64,000 nt of DNA, from assembly GCF_003570705.1 (NCBI RefSeq), contig NZ_QWVT01000024.1, forward strand, positions 186,001 through 250,000, written 5' to 3'. Positions 56,788-64,000 of this stretch are shown in pieces. Source of the DNA: Mesobacillus zeae. Its GTDB lineage: Bacteria > Bacillota > Bacilli > Bacillales > Cytobacillaceae. Within the stretch, counting starts at the first letter, position 1. Each line of letters begins with the position of its first letter. The position numbers and the translations under genes were made by a program. Under the pieces are notes generated by a model. It was given only the letters and a program-made list of their open reading frames with translations, did no database searches and had not been told where the DNA came from.

Positions 56788-57402
56788 TTACAAATTTTCA
56801 ATCAGAAGCACCCTTGCAGGCGAAGCATCTGTTCCCTGCAGCTTTAATGGCGCCGCTACCATGAGGTATTCTCCCGCTTCTACGTCCTTGAGATGGAGAC
56901 CTTCCATTATGATGATGTCATGGCCCATCAATGTACGGTGGGTAGGATGGCCTTCCTGGGCCCGCTCAATGCCAAGCGCATCGATGCCCACCCCGCTGAT
57001 GCCTTTTTCCGCAAGGTGGCGGGCTGCATCCTCCGCCACAAAAATAAAGTTAAAATTAAAGCCTTCATCGAAAGAGTTTTTCGTTTTGAATAGGATGAAA
57101 TCATCTTTTTCAATTGAAAGGCTTTCGATATCCTTCAAAGTTATTTTTTCTTCGGCAGCTGTCAGATCGAACACTTTGCATTGTCTCACAAGCCTCTCAA
57201 GCGGGATTGTTTCAAACGTCTCACCGTTATTGATCATATGCAGGGGAGCGTCGATATGGGTCCCTGTATGGACGTCAATGCTAAGCCGTGATTCGGTAAC
57301 ATGGCCGTTTGTTGTTGTCTTCAGCGATGGCTGTTTTTCAGGTTTGTTTTTATAGACAGGCATCCCTTCAAAGACAGGAACGGTAATATCATGGATTTTC
57401 AT
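56788..57402 (-). CDS. Cyclase family protein (KynB-like metal-dependent hydrolase)
   Basis: 204 residues. The family motif HTGTHIDAPLH (metal-binding His and Asp) is at about residues 45-55, and GIDALGIE and the C-terminal PLKLQGTDASPARVL match arylformamidase-like cyclases. No other kynurenine-pathway gene is nearby, so the substrate is uncertain. It follows zwf by 19 bases on the same strand. Confidence 0.87.
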   Translation of the reverse strand: MKIHDITVPVFEGMPVYKNKPEKQPSLKTTTNGHVTESRLSIDVHTGTHIDAPLHMINNGETFETIPLERLVRQCKVFDLTAAEEKITLKDIESLSIEKDDFILFKTKNSFDEGFNFNFIFVAEDAARHLAEKGISGVGIDALGIERAQEGHPTHRTLMGHDIIIMEGLHLKDVEAGEYLMVAAPLKLQGTDASPARVLLIENL

Positions 57403-57421
57403 TTTTTCGCCTTCTTTCTTA

Positions 57422-58921
57422 TCAGCATTTATCTACATCAAGGTTCGTGACAGGCCACCAGAAGAATCCGTCCTTCTCAAGAAGCTGTTCGGCTGCATCC
57501 GGTCCCATTGATCCTGATTCGTAATTAGGGAAGCTTGCTTCTTTTTCGTTTTCCCATACCTCGGAAATGTTGTCGACAAAACTCCATGACAGCGCCACTT
57601 CATCCCAGTGGGTGAAGTTTGTGGCATCTCCCCTCAGGCAGTCGTACAGCAGCTTTTCGTATGCTTCAGGCGTGTTCAGGCCGTCGATGCCCTTGTTTGC
57701 ATAGCTGAGCTTCACCGGAGTTGATCCGGAGTGCTGGCCTTTCTTGGCATTCAAGTGAAGAGTGATTCCTTCTTCCGGCTGAATATGGATCACAAGCAGG
57801 TTCGGGCTTACAGAGCCTTCCTGACGGTTGTACAGGTCCATTGGCATCTCCTTAAACTCAACGACAATTTTCGTTGATTTCACTTCCATCCTTTTTCCGG
57901 TCCTGATATAAAAAGGCACGCCTGCCCAGCGGAAATTATCAATCATCAGCTTGCCTGCGACAAAGGTTTCCGTGTTCGAGGCTTCATCCACCATCTCTTG
58001 CTCCCGGTAGGCTGGAACATCGCTCTCATTGATTTTCCCTTTGCCGTACTGGCCCCTGACAAAGTATGAATTTACATCGCTTCCTTCAACAGTCCTAAGC
58101 GCCCGGAATACCCTGACTTTTTCGGAACGGATTTCCTCTGTTGTCAGGCGGATTGGCGGTTCCATCGCAAGAAGGGCCACCATCTGCAACATATGGTTTT
58201 GGACCATATCCCTGAGAGCTCCGCTCGTTTCGTAGTAGCGGCCGCGCTCCTCGACACCGAGCACTTCACTTGAAGTGATCTGGATATTTGAGATGAACCG
58301 GTTGTTCCACAGCGGCTCGAATATCGAGTTTGCAAACCGGATGACTTCGATGTTCTGGACCATTTCTTTTCCAAGATAATGATCAATTCGATAGATTTCA
58401 TTTTCGGGAAATGCTTTTCTGATCTGGCGGTTCAGGACTTTGGCACTTTCGAGATCATGGCCAAACGGTTTTTCGATGACAAGCCTTTTGAATCCTTCCA
58501 CGTCGGTCAGGCCGTCTTTCTTCAAATGCTCTGCAATCGTACCAAAGAATTCTGGAGCCATTGCGAGGTAAAAGATTCGATTTCCGTCAAGCCTATAATG
58601 ACTGTCAAGTTCGGCAGCCAGCCCTTTAAGGACAGAATACGATTCTGAATCGGTTACATCGTGGGAATGATAGTAAAACTTCGAAGCGAACTCATCCATT
58701 TTACTTTCGTCTAAATGGTCATGGCTGCCGATGGATTCTTTTACATTATCCTGAAACTCTTCGTTGGTCAGGGATCTGCGGGCGACCCCGACGACGGCAA
58801 AGCGGTCCAGCTTTCCTTTTGTAAAGAGACGATATAGGGAAGGGTACAGTTTCCGTCTTGCCAGGTCTCCGGTAGCCCCGAATATCATGATTAATGCGGT
58901 TGGTCTGTTGTTTTGTGTCAC
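57422..58921 (-). CDS. zwf: Glucose-6-phosphate 1-dehydrogenase
   Basis: First step of the oxidative pentose phosphate pathway. 499 residues from the GTG at 58921, behind AGAGAGGTCC; the longer upstream frame adds an unrelated hydrophobic stretch. The nucleotide motif IFGATGDLARRKLYPSLY and the active-site RIDHYLGKEMVQN are intact. Confidence 0.96.
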   Translation of the reverse strand: MTQNNRPTALIMIFGATGDLARRKLYPSLYRLFTKGKLDRFAVVGVARRSLTNEEFQDNVKESIGSHDHLDESKMDEFASKFYYHSHDVTDSESYSVLKGLAAELDSHYRLDGNRIFYLAMAPEFFGTIAEHLKKDGLTDVEGFKRLVIEKPFGHDLESAKVLNRQIRKAFPENEIYRIDHYLGKEMVQNIEVIRFANSIFEPLWNNRFISNIQITSSEVLGVEERGRYYETSGALRDMVQNHMLQMVALLAMEPPIRLTTEEIRSEKVRVFRALRTVEGSDVNSYFVRGQYGKGKINESDVPAYREQEMVDEASNTETFVAGKLMIDNFRWAGVPFYIRTGKRMEVKSTKIVVEFKEMPMDLYNRQEGSVSPNLLVIHIQPEEGITLHLNAKKGQHSGSTPVKLSYANKGIDGLNTPEAYEKLLYDCLRGDATNFTHWDEVALSWSFVDNISEVWENEKEASFPNYESGSMGPDAAEQLLEKDGFFWWPVTNLDVDKC

Positions 58922-59159
58922 AATGAAGGACCTCTCTTTATATGTAGTGTATAGATATATGTAGAAAGCACTGTTCAAATATAAAATTTTATCGGTTTCA
59001 CTCTCAATTAGCAAATCAAACGCAATAAAAGTTATGTTCTTCCGCCGTGCAGCCGGCTTTTGAAAAAATTAAATTATGGTATAGTGGTAACAGTGAATCT
59101 GCCGGTCTGCAGACAGGCATGTGCCAGATTTCTTACCAACCGTAAAAGGAGATACGATC

Positions 59160-60098
59160 ATGGATTTATTTTTCCTGGGAACGGGGGCGGGGGTGCCTGC
59201 CAAATTGAGGAATGTGACTTCGATTGCTTTGAAGCTTCTCGAGGAACGCGGCGAAGTTTGGCTCTTTGATTGCGGCGAAGCAACCCAGCACCAAATATTG
59301 CATACGGGTATCAGGCCGCGCAGGATTGAAAAGGTATTTATCACACACCTGCATGGCGACCATCTGTACGGGCTTCCCGGTCTCCTGGCAAGCCGCTCTT
59401 TCCAGGGGGGAACGTCAAAGGTGACGGTATACGGCCCAAAAGGATTAAAGGAATATTTGCGAGTGACTCTCGATGTGTGCAAGACTTATTTAAAATATCC
59501 GCTGGAAGTCGTGGAAATAGAAGAAGGCAAAGTCTTTGAGGATGGACAGTTTACAGTTGAGGCCAGGCTGCTGGAGCACGGCATTCCTTCATATGGCTAT
59601 CGAATCATGGAGAAAGACCGTCCTGGGACACTCCTTGCCGATAAGCTGAAGGAGGCAGGGGTCAAACCGGGGCCTATTTATAAGAAAATAAAGGATGGGG
59701 AAGAGGTTGTGCTTGATAACGGCCAAATACTCAATCCCGCTGATTTCCTTGGCCCTGCCCAAAAAGGGAGGACTGTCGCAATCCTTGGGGATACAAGGCA
59801 GTGTGAAAATGCCGGTCTCCTTGCGGCGGATGCCGATTTGCTCGTCCACGAGGCTACGTTCGCAGGCGGGGAAGAGCATCTCGCCCACGAATACTATCAT
59901 TCGACGACAATACAGGCTGCATCAACGGCAAAGGAGGCGGGCGCAGCCAAACTATGCCTCACGCATATCAGTTCACGCTATGACCGGAACGATTGGAAGA
60001 CACTTGAGCAGGAAGCCATGACGGTATTCTCTGAGACAATCATGGCGGAAGACTTCATGGAAATTCATGTTCCTTTTAAAGGGGATAAAGAAGAATAG
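59160..60098 (+). CDS. rnz: Ribonuclease Z
   Basis: tRNA 3'-processing endonuclease of the metallo-beta-lactamase fold. 312 residues from ATG 59160 (AAAAGGAGATACG upstream). Metal ligands: [25 protein letters not shown] and [21 protein letters not shown] is the family's N-terminal motif. B. subtilis yqjK. Confidence 0.95.
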   Translation: MDLFFLGTGAGVPAKLRNVTSIALKLLEERGEVWLFDCGEATQHQILHTGIRPRRIEKVFITHLHGDHLYGLPGLLASRSFQGGTSKVTVYGPKGLKEYLRVTLDVCKTYLKYPLEVVEIEEGKVFEDGQFTVEARLLEHGIPSYGYRIMEKDRPGTLLADKLKEAGVKPGPIYKKIKDGEEVVLDNGQILNPADFLGPAQKGRTVAILGDTRQCENAGLLAADADLLVHEATFAGGEEHLAHEYYHSTTIQAASTAKEAGAAKLCLTHISSRYDRNDWKTLEQEAMTVFSETIMAEDFMEIHVPFKGDKEE

Positions 60099-60116
60099 CA
60101 AGGGCTCGTTTTTTAA

Positions 60117-60488
60117 GTAGCTGCACTTCTTTTCCGTTCCGTTGATTGCACCACAGACCTTTCTTCTCTCGAACCAAAAGATGTGGCAGGACTTATTTTA
60201 AATGTAAATGATAACCCCACGAACACATTTATCCAACACATTCGGAGACGATTATCCATTTTAGAAAGACCACTGACAACGGCTCGTGGTGATGGGAAGA
60301 GTTATATTTATTCAAATTTCAATCCGAAATATGCTCAAATGGCTTTGACAATCCTTCGAACTTATTACAATTTCTGTTTGCCTTATAAGACAAAAGAAGG
60401 GAAGAAGGAAGTCATTGGTACTCCTGCACAACGGTTAAAAATTGTAAAAAAGGTTTTCGACTTAAAAGATATAATATATTTCCGATAA
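60117..60488 (+). pseudogene. C-terminal remnant of an insertion-sequence transposase-like protein
   Basis: The frame is open from 60117 but has no proper start. It reads LFRSVDCTTDLSSLEPKDVA, then LILNVNDNPTNTFIQHIRRR, LTTARGDGKSYIYSNFNPKYAQ and ends TPAQRLKIVKKVFDLKDIIYF. This looks like the end of an insertion-element protein. The upstream catalytic part is absent, replaced by the rnz 3' flank. No terminal inverted repeats were found. Confidence 0.55.
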
Positions 60489-60521
60489 ATCATCCTCCTT
60501 ATAGCAGAGGATGATTTTTTT
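60487..60521 (+). terminator. Terminator after the transposase remnant
   Basis: AAATCATCCTC and GAGGATGATTT with a nine-base loop and a T tract. Confidence 0.85.
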
Positions 60522-60578
60522 ATAAAAGAATTGGTGAGTTATGTTAGAATATTATAAATACATTCGGAGGGGAAAACG

Positions 60579-61214
60579 ATGAAAGTAAATAAAAAGAATT
60601 TACAAACGAACGACAAAGCAATTAGCTATACACATATTGAAATGGGTTCAAAAACGATTTGCTTTATGTTTTCTGGTTCAGGTTACAATTACGATAAGCC
60701 CTTATTTTATTATGCAACTATGGTAATGCTTCAAAACAAAATTGATATTGTTCATATCCATTATTCCTATGGAGAATATTTTTTGAAAAAATCTCTTGAA
60801 GAAGTATCCAAAACAATGATGGATGATATTAACCCTGTAATTTCGGAAGTCCTTAAAAACGGTCAATACAATGAGACGATTTTTTTAGGAAAGTCACTTG
60901 GAACAATTCCAATTGCTAATGACCTAATGAAAAGAAATGAATTTTCAAATTCAAAAATGATTTTACTTACTCCATTGTTAAAGTTTGATTCGATTTTTGA
61001 TTCAATCTTAAACAGCGAACATCAAGGACTATTAATTATCGGGGATAAAGACCCTCATTTCAATTTAAATCAGATTGACCAATTAAGTAGCTCTAATTTA
61101 AAGATAGAGGTTGTCCAAAATGCAAACCATCACTTAGATATTGGAGAATTTGAGACAACAAATTCAATATTAGCTTTATCAAGGGTAATGGAAAAACTTC
61201 AGGAAGCAATTTAG
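60579..61214 (+). CDS. Alpha/beta hydrolase fold protein
   Basis: 211 residues. The nucleophile elbow is GKSLGT (about residues 107-112), the acid is probably in GDKDPHF, and the His in NANHHLD. No signal peptide. Substrate unknown. The gene is strongly AT-rich compared with rnz and namA. In B. subtilis a different hydrolase, yqjL, occupies this position; this one appears unrelated and probably acquired. GGAGGGGAAAACG precedes the ATG. Confidence 0.8.
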   Translation: MKVNKKNLQTNDKAISYTHIEMGSKTICFMFSGSGYNYDKPLFYYATMVMLQNKIDIVHIHYSYGEYFLKKSLEEVSKTMMDDINPVISEVLKNGQYNETIFLGKSLGTIPIANDLMKRNEFSNSKMILLTPLLKFDSIFDSILNSEHQGLLIIGDKDPHFNLNQIDQLSSSNLKIEVVQNANHHLDIGEFETTNSILALSRVMEKLQEAI

Positions 61215-61278
61215 CGAAATAATGGGATTATCAAACGAGAACCATTTCAGGTGCTGATTTAATTGCTAAAATAAATGC

Positions 61279-61307
61279 AAAAGAGGTGCTAATTGCACCT
61301 CTTTTTT
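61279..61307 (+). terminator. Terminator after the hydrolase gene
   Basis: AAAAGAGGTGC, TAATT, GCACCTCTTTT, then Ts. Confidence 0.88.
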
Positions 61308-61374
61308 AATGGTTATTTACATTTTTGTACTCCAAAACCGAACCCGTTAGCAAAATACCCGTCTGCTTTTTTGG

Positions 61375-62397
61375 TCATCTAATCCAGCCGCGGCTGTACT
61401 GTACTGGGGGCTCGATTTCGGCACGGAGCTCTTTAGCTGCCGTTCTTGGCCAGTACGGATCGCGCAACAATTCACGGGCAATGAAGATAAGGTCTGCTCT
61501 ATCGTTTTGCAATATTTCTTCCGCCTGGATGCCAGTTGTAATCAAACCAACGGCGCCTGTCGGGATGTCAGCTCCCATCCTGATTTCTTCAGAAAAGCGG
61601 ACTTGGTAGCCGGGATAGACGGAGATTTTTGCCGGGACGACGGCGCCAGAACTGACATCGATTAGGTCGGCTCCCAGTTTCTTCATCCATTCCGCCATCC
61701 TGCTGTAGTCGGCGGGGGTGAGTCCGTCTTCATGATAATCGTTTGCGGAAATTCTGACAAACAGCGGGCCATCCCAAACAGATCTCACGCTTTTGAGGAC
61801 TTCCCCAAGAAAACGGAAGCGATTTTCTTCGGAGCCTCCGTACTCATCTTCCCGTCTGTTAGTGAGCGGCGACAAAAATTGATTGATTAAATATCCGTGG
61901 GCAGCATGGATTTCGATAATATCAAAGCCCGCCCTCTTAGCTCTGTCCGCGGCCAGCCTGAAACTCTCAACCATTCCTTCAACTTCTTCTGCGCTCATCG
62001 CTTTTGGCAGCTTGTAGCTTTCGTCGAATGCAAGAGCTGAAGGAGCAAGGATTTCCTCTGGCACTGTGGATTTTCTTCCGGCATGGGCGATCTGTATGGC
62101 TGCTTTTGCGCCGTGCCTTTTAATTTTCCTGGTCAGCTCGCTAAGCCCTTCAACATGATCATCGCTCCAGATTCCAAGATCCTGCGTGGAAATTCTTCCT
62201 TCCGGAGTAACAGCTGTTGCTTCAAGCATCACGAGGCCAACCTGGCCGACAGCCCTGCTTTCATAATGGGTATGATGCCAATCGGTTACCATCCCATCTT
62301 CTTTTTCACATGAATACATGCACATCGGGGCCATGACAATCCGGTTTTTTAGGGTAACGTTTTTGATCGTATAGGGAGAAAATAGCTTTGCCTTCAT
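61375..62397 (-). CDS. namA: NADPH dehydrogenase NamA (Old Yellow Enzyme family, YqjM)
   Basis: FMN enzyme that reduces alpha,beta-unsaturated carbonyls and nitro compounds. 340 residues. Motifs: [12 protein letters not shown] (with the YqjM-type Cys), [34 protein letters not shown] and [13 protein letters not shown]. The ATG at 62397 follows AGGAGGCAGGAAG. Confidence 0.95.
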   Translation of the reverse strand: MKAKLFSPYTIKNVTLKNRIVMAPMCMYSCEKEDGMVTDWHHTHYESRAVGQVGLVMLEATAVTPEGRISTQDLGIWSDDHVEGLSELTRKIKRHGAKAAIQIAHAGRKSTVPEEILAPSALAFDESYKLPKAMSAEEVEGMVESFRLAADRAKRAGFDIIEIHAAHGYLINQFLSPLTNRREDEYGGSEENRFRFLGEVLKSVRSVWDGPLFVRISANDYHEDGLTPADYSRMAEWMKKLGADLIDVSSGAVVPAKISVYPGYQVRFSEEIRMGADIPTGAVGLITTGIQAEEILQNDRADLIFIARELLRDPYWPRTAAKELRAEIEPPVQYSRGWIR

Positions 62398-62502
62398 CTT
62401 CCTGCCTCCTGACTATTTCGGTTTACTAAATATATATCCAGTATACAGGCTTCACGTAAAAATCCAAACTAACAAGACTTCTCTGAGGCTGCTTGTTGGC
62501 GA

Positions 62503-63348
62503 TCACTGTGGCTGTCCGATTTGTTTCGGCTCGCAGGAGAAGGTATTGCCCATCTTTCCGGAATGGGCAGCCGCTTCCTTGATGCAGGCGACCAATGCTT
62601 CCTGGACTCCATGCTGTTCAAGTATTCCGATACCTGCCTCTGTTGTCCCGCCTGGGCTTGTGACTTCATACCGAAGCTGCTCTGGTGTCTTTTCTGACTT
62701 TGAGAGCATCCCTGCTGCGCCAATCAGCGTCTGGACGATCAGTTCCTTTGCCAGAGTTCGGTCAAGGCCAATTTCAACCGCGCTTTTTTCCATTGCCTCT
62801 ACTAAATAATAGATATAGGCAGGGCCGCTTCCCGAAAGGCCTGTGACCGCATCGAGCTGGTCCTCGGCAACGAAGGCTGCTGTTCCGACTGTTTCAAACA
62901 GGGTTTTGGCAAGTTCTTTCTCTGCCACTCCTGCTCTTGCGTTGGCGGCAAGCGCTGTCGCTGACTGGCCGATGGCAGCAGATGTATTCGGCATCGCCCT
63001 TATGACGGACAGCGGTTTTCCTGAAGCCTGCTCAATCGTTTGAAACGACACGCCTGCCAACACGGAAATGACGAGAGTCTCCCTGCCGAGATAATCCCCG
63101 ATTTGCCCGAGCGCATTTGCCGCGTCCTTTGGCTTCATGGCAAGAATAACAGCATCTGCCCCGCTGTAGAGCTCTTCCTGGTTATATGTCGTGTGGATTC
63201 CGTATTTTCGATTTAGTTCGTCCAGCCTTTCTCCATTTCCGCGATTCGTGGCCCAAATCTGGCTGCCGTGGAGCAGCCTGTTTTGGGTAATACCGGATAT
63301 TAGGGCTTCGGCAATTGAGCCGGCCCCTGCAAAAACAAGCTTCTTCAT
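62503..63348 (-). CDS. proI: Pyrroline-5-carboxylate reductase
   Basis: Last step of proline synthesis. 281 residues. The N-terminal dinucleotide motif FAGAGSIAEALISGI, VIRAMPNTSAAIG, and the C-terminal signature (SGSGPAYIYYLVEAM, TSPGGTTEAGI) are present. AAAGGAGGCGGC precedes the ATG. Preceded by a proline T-box leader. B. subtilis yqjO (proI). Confidence 0.96.
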   Translation of the reverse strand: MKKLVFAGAGSIAEALISGITQNRLLHGSQIWATNRGNGERLDELNRKYGIHTTYNQEELYSGADAVILAMKPKDAANALGQIGDYLGRETLVISVLAGVSFQTIEQASGKPLSVIRAMPNTSAAIGQSATALAANARAGVAEKELAKTLFETVGTAAFVAEDQLDAVTGLSGSGPAYIYYLVEAMEKSAVEIGLDRTLAKELIVQTLIGAAGMLSKSEKTPEQLRYEVTSPGGTTEAGIGILEQHGVQEALVACIKEAAAHSGKMGNTFSCEPKQIGQPQ

Positions 63349-63373
63349 CTTCTGCCGCCTCCTTTTTGAAAAA

Positions 63374-63631
63374 TAAAAAAACCTCTCATCCTCGTAAAAG
63401 GACGAAAGGTTTTAGCTTCCGTGGTACCACCTTCATTCACTTTTTTCCAGCAGGAAAAAGTGCAGCTCATATGCCCGTTAACGCGGGCTCGCGTCCAGGT
63501 TTTCCTGGCAGCTCACAGGTAGGTTTCGACATGATAGAGGGCGGCGAAGCCTTTCAGCCTCCGGGCTTCGCTCTCTCTGCGCCATTTCCAGTCTACTGGC
63601 CTGGTCATTGCAATACTCATCGATTGTTTTA
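63374..63631 (-). promoter_or_regulatory. T-box riboswitch leader of proI (proline specifier)
   Basis: On the minus strand the T-box core AGGTGGTACCACG lies at 63433-63421; its UGGU pairs with the ACCA end of tRNA-Pro. Upstream, stem I ends with a GAAACCTAC loop in which CCT (63523-63521) followed by A is the specifier codon for proline. The downstream terminator, AAAACCTTTCGTCC...GGATGAGAGGTTTTTTT (63414-63374), can be replaced by the antiterminator when uncharged tRNA-Pro binds. Confidence 0.92.
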
Positions 63632-63637
63632 ATTGTG

Positions 63638-63667
63638 ATTATGCAGGAAGGACAGACTGTCTGTCAA
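63638..63667 (-). promoter_or_regulatory. Promoter of the proI leader
   Basis: On the minus strand TTGACA (63667-63662), an 18-bp spacer and CATAAT (63643-63638), a near-consensus SigA promoter placed just upstream of the T-box leader. Confidence 0.75.
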
Positions 63668-63809
63668 GGGACGAAAGATTAATAATTTGTTTTTTCTGAA
63701 AATATTATGTGAAAATAATGACAATGGAGCATATTCACGGTAAACTAATTTTACTTACTAATTTTTTAAAAAGTTATTTATTGAAATATAATGTCTAAGG
63801 AGCAAAAAT

Positions 63810-64000
63810 ATGACTGAGTGGAAAGATGGAATTGCAAAACTGACACTTCCCACCCCGTTTTCGGTGGGGGATGTCCACGCATATTTGCTAAAAGGCGACA
63901 GGCTGACACTTGTGGATGCAGGTGTTAAAACGAAAAAAGCATGGGAAGCATTCCGGATGCAGCTGGCAGAGCTTCAGCTGCGGCCGGAGGATATTGAGCA
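63810..64000 (+). CDS. yqjP: MBL-fold metallo-hydrolase YqjP (partial, runs off the right edge)
   Basis: Only the first 63 codons are present. The product begins TEWKDGIAKLTLPTPFSVGDVHAYLLKGDRLTLVDAGV, the typical N-terminal beta strands of a metallo-beta-lactamase-fold hydrolase; the HxHxDH motif would be beyond the window. AAGGAG precedes ATG 63810. Divergent from proI, as in B. subtilis. Confidence 0.85.
   Translation, partial: MTEWKDGIAKLTLPTPFSVGDVHAYLLKGDRLTLVDAGVKTKKAWEAFRMQLAELQLRPEDIE

Noticed and set aside
1-64000. CRISPR arrays, tRNA and rRNA genes
   Set aside because: No regularly spaced identical repeats, tRNA cloverleaf or rRNA sequence was recognised on either strand.

Overview
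The window is a chromosomal segment of an endospore-former-type Bacillaceae species (Firmicutes, low to medium GC). Gene order closely follows the Bacillus subtilis yqh-yqi-yqj region: spoIIIA operon, accBC, nusB, folD, xseAB, ispA, dxs, ahrC, recN, spoIVB, spo0A, yqiK, bkd operon, brxB, artPQR, yqjA, yqjCD, yqjE, dinB, gnd, zwf, rnz, namA, proI, yqjP. Shine-Dalgarno sites are strong and GTG/TTG starts are frequent. The genus cannot be fixed from the sequence alone.

Layout. 1-4.9 kb: spoIIIAA (cut by the left edge) to spoIIIAH, the mother-cell engulfment channel. 5-16.9 kb: fatty-acid (accBC), transcription (nusB), folate (folD), exonuclease VII, isoprenoid (ispA, dxs), TlyA, AhrC and RecN genes. 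16.9-19.4 kb: spoIVB and spo0A. 19.4-24.9 kb: an AT-rich integrated element with a tyrosine recombinase, inserted at the 3' end of spo0A. 25.4-36.9 kb: yqiK, yqzF-like gene, bkdR and the sigma-54 (SigL) bkd operon for branched-chain keto acid oxidation. 37-42.4 kb: mutA-mutB-meaB. 42.5-50.4 kb: brxB, an amino-acid ABC transporter, a FUSC-like exporter, the miniprotein Prli42, methylmalonyl-CoA epimerase, a carboxyltransferase and an M20 peptidase. 50.5-55 kb: CheW-like protein, azoreductase, DNA polymerase IV, 6-phosphogluconate dehydrogenase. 55-61.3 kb: an accessory patch (group II intron fragment, IS remnant, AT-rich GNAT and hydrolase genes) interleaved with zwf and rnz. 61.3-64 kb: namA, proI with a proline T-box leader, and the start of yqjP.

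How the genes fit together. The bkd operon turns valine, isoleucine and leucine keto acids into acyl-CoAs. Propionyl-CoA from valine and isoleucine can then pass through the carboxyltransferase (47660-49210), the epimerase (47248-47667) and MutAB with its chaperone MeaB to succinyl-CoA, so nearly the whole route lies within about 21 kb.

Main surprises. (1) spo0A, the master regulator of sporulation, has an in-frame TAA at codon 27, although its promoter, 0A boxes and the rest of the protein look intact. (2) The last 20 codons of spo0A occur twice, 5.46 kb apart, with almost only synonymous differences. They bracket the integrase-bearing element, so the 3' end of spo0A appears to be its attachment site. 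(3) spoIIIAD has no canonical start codon and looks like a one-base deletion next to its TTG start. Together with (1) this suggests sporulation decay, or base-calling errors. (4) The element encodes three proteins that share a repeated domain of about 50-70 residues with a GWVGKS-like core, plus an Ltp-type superinfection-exclusion-like membrane protein, among several decaying genes. (5) A 5' fragment of a group II intron sits directly behind the gnd terminator.
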